64,000 nucleotides of DNA, taken from NCBI RefSeq assembly GCF_028372415.1, contig NW_027325148.1, forward strand, positions 142,001 to 206,000, written 5' to 3'. A program made the position numbers and the translations under genes. This document shows positions 1-9,659 of this stretch, piece after piece; position 1 is the stretch's first letter; every line of letters begins with the position of its first letter. This stretch comes from Notamacropus eugenii (Eukaryota; Chordata; Mammalia; Diprotodontia; Macropodidae). The notes beneath the pieces are model-generated. The model had not been told where the DNA came from and did no database searches. It was given only the letters and a program-made list of their open reading frames with translations.

Positions 1-640
1 GTTGGATTGTGTGTGTGATTTTGAGACAGACTGTGTGTGAAATTTTGTGGGTGACAAAAGAAAAGAGAGCAAGGAAAAAAAGAGAGAGAGAGAAAGGGTA
101 TGCATGTGTGTGTCTCAGAGAGAGACACAGAGACAAAGACAGAAAGAGCCAGAGTGAGAGACCTAGGGTGAATGTTAGAGACTAAGTGAATTGAATTGTG
201 TATTTTTATAGAGCCTGAGTTTGTGAAACTGAGTTTCTTCATTGGATTCTGTGTGTGTTACTGAGACATATTAAGTGGAATACTCTGTGAGTAAGTAGAG
301 TGGAAGAGAGTGTTTGTGTTTCTGTGTGTGAGGTAGAGACTGAGAAAGAGAAAATGTATGAGTGTGTGTGAGAGAGATTGAAAATGTAGGTGAGTGGAAG
401 AGTAATTTCTCTGTGAAAGAGGTTATGAATGTGTGTGTGTCAGAGTGAGTGTGTGTATGGGAACAAAACAGAATCTGTTAGAGAAAGATGTGAAACGGAT
501 GGATAGATACCGTGCTTGTGTGTGACTGAGAGACAGAAGCTGACTGTAAGAGACTGAATGTGTGTTTTGTGAGACAGTGTGTGAGAAAGAGAAGAGAGCA
601 AGATGGAGTGTGTGTATGTGTGTGTGCTTGTCATCCAGGT
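1..640 (-). repeat. GT/GA-rich satellite-like simple sequence (reverse orientation)
   Basis: Dense GTGTGT, GAGAGA and AGACAGAG tracts with a degenerate longer pattern. The word run around 151-171 (AGAGTGAGAGACCTAGGGTG) is the reverse complement of a motif at 1592-1612, and related motifs recur in the 58.9-64 kb array. This is therefore the same family in the opposite orientation. No coding potential is believed; open frames here are low-complexity. Confidence 0.85.
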
Positions 641-1435
641 AATTGGTAAGATTGTTAGTTTTGTCTTCTCCTGTTTAAGGCAACACTTTTCCCATGGTTC
701 CTTCACTAAGGTGTTCTGATTTAAAAAATCTTTCCCAGTGTCTTAGATGATCTTTTATCATTTTTATGTCTTAGAAAATTACTGTCTGTTAAATAGAAAA
801 TTCTTGTTGAAAAATCATCCCAATTGTCTTTAAGTGTACAGTGACAGTTTTTTTTGTAGGATGCCTTTATATCTTTGAAAGGAATTTTATTAAAATTTTA
901 ATTGGTTCTGTGAAAAATAACCATCCTATAAATTGTGGTGGAAATGTCCTTGGCTTTATTGACTCAGATTTTGTTTGGATATTTTCCTCTATAATGATTA
1001 AAATGGATTCCTCTCAAGGTGTGTATTTTTGAACAGTTTGTGATGAGTTTGTCCACATTCCAACCCATTCTTACTTCTCATCCCAACATCTTTCATCAAA
1101 ATGACTTCTGGTATACCTTGCTGCTTCATAAGTGGAATCCTTCCTTTTTCAGCAAAGGTAATTATCCATTTCCAGCAGCATTTTCTACAAGGTTCTTCTA
1201 TGACACATCATTGATAAATCTACTATGGATTTTTTTTGGGGGGAGAAATTCACAGAAAACATCCCTGCAGGAAATCATTTAACAATATGAATTCTTGGTC
1301 AAGTCCCAATTAGACTTATACTTTTTAATTATTTATACTTTTAAAATTTTGTTATATTTTTAAAATATAAAATGTTTAATTCACACAATTTTAAAACTTT
1401 TCCCCCATCTTTTAAATATCTTTCACACTTTCCCT
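641..1435. other. AT-rich intergenic spacer between two satellite blocks
   Basis: Between the two oppositely oriented satellite blocks there is ordinary AT-rich sequence. Short open frames at 841-1032 and 1019-1282 show no recognisable domain or splice context. I see no gene, RNA or clear repeat family here. Confidence 0.6.
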
Positions 1436-1457
1436 GTCTATCTCTGTCTCTGTCTCC

Positions 1458-1488
<31 letters not shown>

Positions 1489-1650
1489 TCACTCTTTCTA
1501 GCTCTCTTCTCTTTTTCATTCACAAAGACTTACACACACTCTGTCTCAAAAACATATGCACAATCCAATACCTATACTTAGTCTCTCAAACTCACCCTAG
1601 GTCTCTCACTCTGTCTCTCTGTCTGTGTCTGTCTCTTTTTTTCTCTCCTC
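1436..1650 (+). repeat. TC/AC-rich satellite-like block (forward orientation)
   Basis: A run of CTCTCTC, CACACAC and CTGTCTC words with the family motif TTAGTCTCTCAAACTCACC at about 1578-1596. The same motif with small changes appears at about 59975, 60190, 62080 and 62820. This block is inverted relative to positions 1-640. Confidence 0.85.
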
Positions 1651-1779
1651 TCTCATTCAAATATGATATAGGTCTCATTTAACAATTCTAGTCCTCCAAG
1701 ATCTTTTCAAGTTTTTCCTCACTAGCACATAAATTACATTATTATTATCTATTATCTCAGTTCATATATACTACTTCTA

Positions 1780-1905
1780 ACTTGTAATAAGAAAATTTTT
1801 AGGAGTTGCAAGTTATCATTTTCCCATGTAGGAATGTAAACAGTTAACCTTACTGAATCCCTTATGATTTCTCTTTCCTTTTCACCTTTCTATGCTTCTC
1901 TTTTA
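1780..1905 (-). mobile_element. L1/HAL1-type fragment (region just after ORF1)
   Basis: The stretch around GGAATGTAAACAGTTAACC resembles 25025-25095, which lies just downstream of ORF1 in the HAL1-like element at 24.1-26.8 kb. It is a short, diverged, reverse-oriented fragment. Confidence 0.55.
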
Positions 1906-2023
1906 TAGATTAAAGACTCTTGAGAAAAGAAACTATTTCACTTCTGTCTTTTTACCCCCAATACCTAACCCAGTGCCTGGCACCTCCTAGTTATTTAGTT
2001 GACTAATGGGCTAAGACCTTGCA

Positions 2024-2362
2024 ACAAGGACAGAAGCACAGTCAGAGCAAAAAGCAGAAAATGAGAAATTCTTTATTTGGGTAGGCATCTCAAAGGGCAG
2101 GCTTGAGATGGGCTCAAAGTACAACCTACAAAGTCTCTCCAAATTTGTAGGGGCAAAGCTTCACCTCACTTATATGACAGGTGACAAAACTCCCTGCGAA
2201 CCTTTAGGATGAGGATGAACCTAGTGAGCAAGGATCTTTGCCAGGACCAGGTCTGACTTGTTGATCTTTCTTCCATGTCCTGGGAAGCTCCATGACAGAC
2301 TAGGCAGACAGAAAAGGATAAGGATGGACCCCGGGTCAGTTAATAGTAATCTCCCCAACACA
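2024..2362 (-). mobile_element. Solitary LTR-like fossil
   Basis: Read on the minus strand, this stretch opens with TGTTGGGG, carries an AATAAAG-type polyadenylation signal followed by a T-rich segment, and closes near TGCA, the usual layout of a retroviral-type LTR. No internal coding region is next to it, so it looks like a solo LTR of uncertain family (ERV1-like is a guess) and moderate age. I could not fix a convincing target-site duplication. It lies directly downstream of the SYCE1 homologue. Confidence 0.45.
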
Positions 2363-2373
2363 GTCCTCTCCCT

Positions 2374-2394
2374 TTATTATCTGCTTTTTTATTA
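2374..2394 (-). promoter_or_regulatory. Paired poly(A) signals for the SYCE1 homologue
   Basis: Two minus-strand AATAAA hexamers (2374-2379 and 2389-2394) lie about 65-85 bp beyond the inferred stop codon at 2458-2460. They sit just before the LTR-like element, so the transcript probably ends here. Confidence 0.6.
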
Positions 2395-2457
2395 ATCTCC
2401 TACATGACAGCCTCTATCTTTCAGATCTCCTTCTCCACTTCTCTCACTTCTCTCCAG

Positions 2458-5400
2458 TCAGATGGAGATTTTCCTGATGTCTATCTCTCCCTCACCCACC
2501 TTGGTAACAATGCCACTTTTCCCTTCTGTGTCTGTGTCCTTGGATTCTCTGAGGCCAACCAATTCTAACTCCCTCTTCAGCCTGTGCCAGGAGACAGAAA
2601 TGGACAACACAAATTAGGATGGGTTGTACAAGGGAGACAGACAAAGAAAAAGGGAAAAAGAGAGTGGAAGAGAGATAAAGAAAGAGGGATAGGTTGACAA
2701 AAAAGGGAAGGAGGAAGGAGAGAGACAGAGAGAGAGAGAGATTAATGAAATACAACTAATACCCACTTCCTCTAGGGGCTCACCTTTGGTATTTCTGCTG
2801 TAGCTGTTGATAGTGTAGGGAAGCTGCTTCCAGAAATTCTGTGGCTTTCTTGTTTTCTTCCTCAAACAGTCGCCTAAAAAATATTGCTTGTAAGCTGTGT
2901 GTCCTGGGAAGCACTCCTCAATCCCCCAGACCTAGTCAATCCTCCTCTACTTCTTTTTCTTTCCCCTTGTGCCCAACAGAGGCTCACACAGCTGCAGCAG
3001 CCTCTTCACTGCACAGGAAGGCATCCACACTATTGATAGTTGTGGCTTCAATCTTGGTCTCACTATGGGTCAATCTGTCCAGCTGCTTCTGGATGCTGTC
3101 AAGCTTTTCCTGAGTTAGCCTTCCTGGTAACAGGAATACAAGTTATCTAAGCTGCCCTGTCATCAGGGATTTTCCTCTCCTTTCCAATCTCACTTCTTGA
3201 AGATTCTAAACAGGGTGGACACCTAATTTGGGCTACATTTAGGGCAAATTTTCATCTTCTACATCATGGGAAAAGGATGTTATCTTTAGGAGAATCTAGG
3301 ATACAGTCCTAAGAATGGGGAAACTCATTTTCTCAAAACAAACATTACTCACCTTTAGCTTCTCATTACCCCCCTTCACCCTCCAACACAGTTTCTCACC
3401 CTCCATCAGGAGCTGTTTCTTGTTGTGATTGATGTTGCAGATTTCTTGGGACAATCTGTCTGCCTTCTAATGGAAGAAAGAATAGGAGGCCATCTGCACC
3501 AAAAAATCCCTCCCTCCTCAGTAATGCCTGTCCTCACACCCCACTAAAGATGACATGACTTGCCCTTGACTTTGTTTTGAGTGAGGAAGGGCTGTGTAGG
3601 TCACCAGCTTCACTTCTCCTCCTGAGCCATCTGGATCCAGTGACCAGATATTCATCAGGATGACTGGAGATGGCCCAGGATGCACTGGGAGACCTTGGGC
3701 CTTTCAGACTAAGGTCTTGTCACACTCTCACTAGAGGTCTTCTTTCCTAACGCACTCCTGAACAAGAACTTTTTTTTACATCACCAAAAAATGGTCATCT
3801 TCTTGAAAACTTCCAGAGATTGCAAATCTACTTTTCTTGAAACTATCTAAAAACCATAGTTGCCCATGTTAAATACAACTCCTTAATCCAGTGACTTCCT
3901 AACTACCTTTTCAATCCACCCTCTGCTCTAAACTAGTGGCTATTTCACTGTCCCCTTGTGCATGCTAGGTGTATCCCTTTGTTGAAGTATTCCCCATATT
4001 CTACACCCCACTTTCCATACTGCCTATCAATAACCATTTTTCTTCAGATCCTGATCACAGATAATCCCCTCACATGGAATTCCCATAGGGTCTTATGCTT
4101 TTCCATCATTTCTTCTAGTTGCTCCCCAAACTCCATTCTAAGGAAAAGGAAAGCACAGGATTAATGAGAGTAACTACCAAAAGAGACTAACCCTCCAACC
4201 CAATCACTAATCCCAGATCTGTGGAACCAATGAAGTTCCACTCCCCACCTGACCAAGAAGTTTTTTTTCTGGGATATAGTATCTTTCTAGAAGTATACAA
4301 AGATCCCTCCCACTTTTAAATACTAATTGCATTAAATTGTATTGCAACAATCTCATCACTTACAGAGTAACAATTCCAAAACTGAAAAGTTCACCATTTA
4401 TCTAGTCTAGGCCTCTCACTTTGAAAAATCAAGAAACAAAGGGAGGGGAGAAGAGGGGAAGGTTAGTGTTAGGGTTAAATAAGGGAAGGATGAGCTAGGA
4501 ATAAAACCCACATCAGTGGGTTTCTGGGTCTTAATTTCTTCCCCTGTAAAAATAAACGTAACTATGCTTGATATTTTCTAATGTCTAATTTTCTATGAAC
4601 TTCTCAAAGTGAGAAGAGTTGCATGATAAAAGCCCTGGACAAATGGTCAGGAAACTCAAGAAACTGCAACTACATAACTGTGCAATCTTAGGCAAGTCCC
4701 ATCCTATCTCTGAACCTCAGTTTTCTTATTTCTAAGTAAGATGCTTGGACTAGGTGATCTCCAAAGAGCTTTCAAGCTTTTTTCACTTCACTGCCATGAT
4801 CCCTCCAGTCTTGCTTTGCATGTCTCATATTTGTGGGAAGACTCAGTCCTCTACTAATTTTCTTTAGTCCACAATCTCAATTTTGCTTTGAATTCAGAAA
4901 CCATCAAGTAGTAGCCTAAAGACAAAAACAAATTTTTACCTCTGATTCCTTTTCTTCAGTTTTTCTTCCTGGATTTTGGAGTTCAACTCTGTTATCCTCT
5001 TCTTGTATCCTTCAGACACTGTCTGATGCCTGAAGAAAGAAAGGTTGAGAGAAAAGAACCTCAGAATACTCTATTTTTATACTCAGTACTTCGCACAGTA
5101 AATGTTAAGTCATAATAATGTCTTAATAAATTATTGTTACCTTGCCCTCACAAGCAAAATCACTACATCAATGCAAAACAAACATGGTACCTCAGCATTA
5201 TTTTGCTGTGGCTTTTTCTCACTGAGTGCTGGAAATGGAATGAGTTCTAGTGAATTTACAAAAAGGAGAAATGAAAGAAGTCACCAACCTTAAGGCTTCA
5301 GTTTCTTTCTCCTGGCAGTGCAGGTGAAGGATCCTTAGAGTTTCTAGAATGAAAGGGGTTAAAAGGTAACCAAAAGGCTAGAAAAGTCCTTAAATGGCAC

Positions 5401-8400
5401 ATGATCTATGTTCTCAATCCTGCCTTTTTTAGAACTACTTAAACAATGGAGCCAAGTTCCCTATTCCCAATATGGCTAGTTTCTTCTTTTTCAAAGTATC
5501 CTATATATAACTACTTTGCATTTATTTGAATTTGTTCTCTTTATACTTAATCATAATTTAGTTACATATGTACTTATTGTCTTTCCTTTACAATATAAGT
5601 TCCTTGGAATTTGGGGTTATTTCATTTAATTTACACCTAATACAATCCCCAGCATACAGTAGATACTTTAAAAACATTTGTTCATTGGCTGATACCTTGC
5701 TTCTCAATCAAGATTTCCTTCAGTTGTGTCTCCTCCAAGCTCACTGCAAGTGACAGAAATTAAGAAGTCAGCCTTACTTTTCTGTCCTCCCCCACTCTTT
5801 GCATGCCTGGCCTACAGCAAGTTCACTGGGTTCTGAGTCTACTTGCCAAAATAACTTTACATAAGCACAGAAATGTCCATGTCATAATGATGGTGTTATG
5901 GGATTTGCCCTGGACCCTAAAAGGAAAACATCATGTCTTTGAAAGCAACCCAGTCCCTGAATTTTCCCACACATTTCAGTATTCATGCTTCCCACAAGGT
6001 ATCTGGCCTTGATTACTTACTTTACTTGACACTTCTTAATGTCATCTAGACCCCCTTCTGTCTGACCTCTGGACCACCTCAGGCTTTTTGCCACTCCTTA
6101 ATCTCAACTAAAATTTCTCACAGTCTTTTTCTGTATTTTTATATATAGTACCAGTGTTACACCCATTAAATTGTGCAGATTTACTTAGAATGTCCTCTGT
6201 TTCTCACAATAAATTCACTACTTTGAGTGGAAGGCCTGAGTGAACAAATTCTTTCAAAACAGAGTGCCTGTACCTTGAAATATGGGGTTTACCTCATCCC
6301 CAAAATGCATCAGGCTCCCCATGGTTTTTAGTGTTATAATAAGTTTAGAAAAAATAACCCCAGAGATTCCCTCAGTTTGCAGGTAACAAATTGAGGTTCA
6401 AAAGTACAATTTAAGTCAACTAAAAATAAATTCTTGTTTATCTCTTACAGCTCTTCTCAATTTGCTCCCAACCAATATCCATAATACAGTGTACTGTACC
6501 AACCCAGTCTGAACTTCTCTGTTTTTTACCCAAGTTGTTTTATTTCATTTCCCTGTCTTTGTAATACACAGTGCCTCATGACTGAAATATATCCCCTTTT
6601 TATCTCCACCTCACAGAATTCTTGTTTCTCCAAATAGCACTATTTGTAGTTCTGCCTGATTCACAGAACATTCTGGAATCATTGCTCAATAACCATTGCA
6701 TAGTTTAACCATCATGTATGTGTTCTTCATATTTATTCCATATTTGCTTAGGGTTGTACCTAATGTCTTCCCCATTAGAATGTAATTTAAAGTAGAAATT
6801 TCATTCTTTACATTTCTCTCTTTTGTGCCTGGACCATAATGATATGCAGTTAATAAATGCTTGCTGACTGATTTGACATTGTGGTCCTTTCTTCATAAAT
6901 TGGAAAATTCAGAGGAAAACAGAGAGGAAACAGGCTTTCACATTTGGTGTCATAAAGAAAAGATAATTTCAGGTTACAGCCTTGGGTGGTGAGTGGCTCT
7001 GTTTATGCCACATGTAAAGCAGTAAGTTGCCTACTGTTTTGAATCCATGACATGTAAGTGAATAGGATTTAAGTAAGGGAGAGTTGGGCAAAATCAGCAG
7101 CCTTACTTTCTCCTCCAGTCATGTAGGTGTAGTGGCCAGATATTCATCAGGACAAGTGGAGATGTGGAGGGAGATGTGGGCCCTTTTAAGTTAAGGTTTT
7201 TAACAGGTGTCAGTTTCACTGAGGCAATGCCTGTTCAGTGATTAAGACTTAGTAAGAAATGAGGCATATACACACACACACACACATTCATGTATATACA
7301 TACATATACATATACACAAATATGTGTTTATCTGAGAAGGAAAGAGTGTCAGGATTTCTAGCCAAAACAGAAATACCTGAGCTTGGGATCTATTATTGGC
7401 TGACCAGCAAGTGCTGGAGTGAATTGGGTTTAAGATTGGTTTTTAAGAAAAAACAAAAAAGTTTGACAGTGAACTTTACATTTTTTTTTTGGCATTTTCA
7501 GGTAAAGGTGTGATAGGAGTGGAAGGATAGGAGGAAAAAGAATGGTGGGAAGAAAGAGATGAAAAGGAGATGGAAAGCAAGACATATAGGTACATGGATG
7601 TGGGAATGATCTTCTTTTCTTCCTTTTTTTCTATTCTTGTAGGGAGGGTACTCTGTCTAAATGGAATGTAAATTTAATTTCTAAACCTTTTGTTTTTCCT
7701 TTCTTAAAAAGCCGTGTTCATTTACCAGGTCAGTCTTGATATTATTCATAAGTCAACAAGAGGTTTGTGGGTGTTTTTGTTGTGGTTGGAAACCCTAAGG
7801 GTTTTTTATTTCAAGACTGGTTTTCTAAAATTTTTAATTAATACATGTATATAGAGGTTAAGAAGCTGTTTTCTGCCTTATTTCTTATTAGGCCTTAATT
7901 ACCAAATGGGCATTGTGAAAGTGAGACTGATTAAAGACCTGAGGTTGAAAAGGTCAAGGTTTTCCAGTGCATCATAGGAGTTCTGCACTTGATCTATAAA
8001 TTGGCACTTGACTCAAATGGATTTGGAAGTGAAAATGAGGTTGGTGACTTTGCTTTGTTGTGTGTCATTAAAATGCAGTTCAGTTGCAAGTTAGTGGCAT
8101 TAATTCTCAGTTGTTATGGTTGTTTTTGAAAAGATAATGTAATAATCAAATAATTATAAACAGATAATATTTTAGGTCTTTTGTAAATGGAACAGTTTCA
8201 ATGAATGGTCATAAAATGTAATCAAGTATGTGTGTTTTGTTTTGTTTTTGAAATTTTACTTTAAATTGTGCATTGTGTGAATTCTTGGAAATTGCATGTA
8301 TCTGTGATTTGATAATGTTTGTGTCTTCTGTATTTGTCTATCCCTAATGTATCTATTAGTTATTACTGAGTTGTAGCAACAGTATTTGTCTGTGAGGAGT

Positions 8401-9568
8401 ATTTGTAGTTAAACAGGAGTTCAAAATTTTTCAAGATTTCTTTGGCTCATAAAAATGTAAGTGTGTAAAGCAGTTAGGTTTTGGGAAGAAAAGTTTTTGA
8501 AATTGTGTTACTTACAGTTATCTAGTTCTTTTTCCAGGGATTGTCTGTGTGCTTGGGTCTCACAGAGTTCCTTATTTGCAATTTTCTTGGCTGTATATAG
8601 AAAGATGAAAAGAGATATTTATAAATGGACAGTTACACATTCTTCCTTTCCTAACTGTAACCATAAAATGTAGCAAGTTGCAGTTGAAAAAGTATGGAAC
8701 TTTTCCACAGTTTTATGTAGAAATAAAATTCAGTATACAGGTCAGTCAACTTTTTCTTTTATTGGTGGTCTGTTAACATTCTTTAGTGTCTGGTGTCCTT
8801 TTATCATTTTCCTTTGAGTAATCTAATGTATGTATGTGTGTTTACTGTGATGTGTGAGTTAGTAAAATAAGTATTAAGCAGGTACAAGGAACACAGTGGG
8901 TACTGATATATTTTTCATTTTGGTTTTTTCAAAGCCTTGGCTCACCTTGTTGAAGTTCATTAATTCTGTTCATCATGTTTTCAAGCCTAGGTTGTGGGTT
9001 TCGTTCTGTAGGCAGGTAAGATGATATTGGGTTAGTTAATATAATGAATAATTTAGAAGAAGAATTCAAAGGGTTAGGCATTCCAAAATGTTTGTTATTT
9101 GTGGGTTTTGTTTCAATCGGTATGCATCAGAATGTTTATACAGTTAGGTAAATAGTGTCAGCATTGATGGGGCTTGAAAATTCGATGATCCAATATATTA
9201 TTGATTGTTTTTGTAACTAGGTCTTGTGTAATGTTTATCCTTCCAAAGTCTACTGTTTTCCACATCGTCAATCAAGTAGTTAGTAAAGTCTTATATATCG
9301 GGATGTAAAGAAATGGTGTTCTGTTTTTTAGGAAGATTTATATTGTAGTGGATATATAAATATAAGGTTATGTTCATCCACGTGGAGTTATCTACGCGGA
9401 TATGACTGGTTTAAAATAAAACATTTAAGTAGAAAGGGAGCAGTCATTGTGTAGAAGTGTTAGGGTTACAGTCGGGGTTATCCCAAAAAAATTAACTAGA
9501 AGTTAGGGTTACTCACCCTTTTTAAAACGACTGCCTTCACCTTCTTCTGCGTATGAGGAAGACGCCAT
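2458..9568 (-). CDS. SYCE1: SYCE1 homologue (synaptonemal complex central element protein 1), complete, 11 exons
   Basis: SYCE1 is a coiled-coil protein of the synaptonemal complex central element that works with SYCE3, SIX6OS1 and SYCP1 in meiotic synapsis. Minus-strand coding exons: 9568-9517 (ATG), 9005-8946, 8590-8516, 5743-5696, 5343-5289, 5029-4940, 4137-4074, 3466-3400, 3123-2988, 2873-2784, 2581-2500. All have AG/GT borders and compatible phases, giving 273 in-frame codons. The frame then either reads through to TGA at 2458-2460 (286 aa) or splices to an unseen exon. SYCE1 hallmarks include KQETLRILHLHCQEKE, EQLEEMMEKHKTLWEFH and LHYQQLQQKYQ. The N-terminus (MASSSYAEEGEG) is short and lacks the KIEDLMEMVQKLQK-like helix I recall from human SYCE1. 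An apparent stop at the 2988 exon edge is removed by splicing. SYCE1L is a less likely identity. Introns are kept, so it is not a retrocopy. Identity is from memory, not a search. Confidence 0.9.
3545..3730 (-). mobile_element. Marsupial SINE with GAAGGACAA-type tail (intronic)
   Basis: The reverse-strand segment contains the words CCAGTGACCAGATATTCATCAG and GATGACATGACTTG, shared with 7095-7255 and with the forward copy at 30360-30612. It lies in a SYCE1 intron. Confidence 0.6.
4625..4790 (+). mobile_element. MIR-like SINE (SYCE1 intron)
   Basis: Core pattern AACTGTGCAATCTTAGGCAA, followed by CTGAACCTCAGTTTTCTTA and a GGACTAGGTGATCTCCAAA segment. This is the typical order in the MIR/THER1 family. 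Diverged and old. Confidence 0.6.
6775..6880 (+). repeat. Dispersed 3'-end repeat with TAATAAATGCTTGCTGACTGA
   Basis: This stretch ends in TTAATAAATGCTTGCTGACTG. Similar ends occur at about 5570-5690, 21180-21290, 52650-52745 and 55320-55405. It is a common marsupial interspersed repeat end, probably L2/CR1-derived; the family is not certain. Confidence 0.45.
7095..7255 (-). mobile_element. Marsupial SINE with GAAGGACAA-type tail, truncated
   Basis: Shares TTTCTCCTCCAG and GTGGCCAGATATTCATCAGG words with the 3545-3730 element. Reverse orientation, incomplete, intronic to SYCE1. A short CA/TA microsatellite follows at 7265-7325. Confidence 0.5.
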
Positions 9569-9640
9569 GGTTACCGCCCTTTCTTCATCCGCTTCCAGTA
9601 CTACGTATCAAGGTTGCGCCTGCGCAGGAGGTATTCCTGT
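9569..9640 (-). promoter_or_regulatory. CpG-containing promoter of the SYCE1 homologue with NRF1-like site
   Basis: Immediately upstream of the minus-strand ATG at 9568 is a short CpG-containing segment in an otherwise AT-rich region. TTGCGCCTGCGCAGG at about 9613-9627 resembles the palindromic NRF1 motif found at many TATA-less housekeeping and germline promoters. No TATA box is evident. The transcription start is inferred. Confidence 0.6.
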
Positions 9641-9659
9641 ACAAATTTTTTTTTTTTGC

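Noticed and set aside
2984-2990. In-frame TGA at the end of a SYCE1 exon, first read as a broken gene
   Set aside because: The TGA is part of the splice donor GTGTGAGC. Splicing after 2988 restores the frame into the next exon (V then RLFEEEN).
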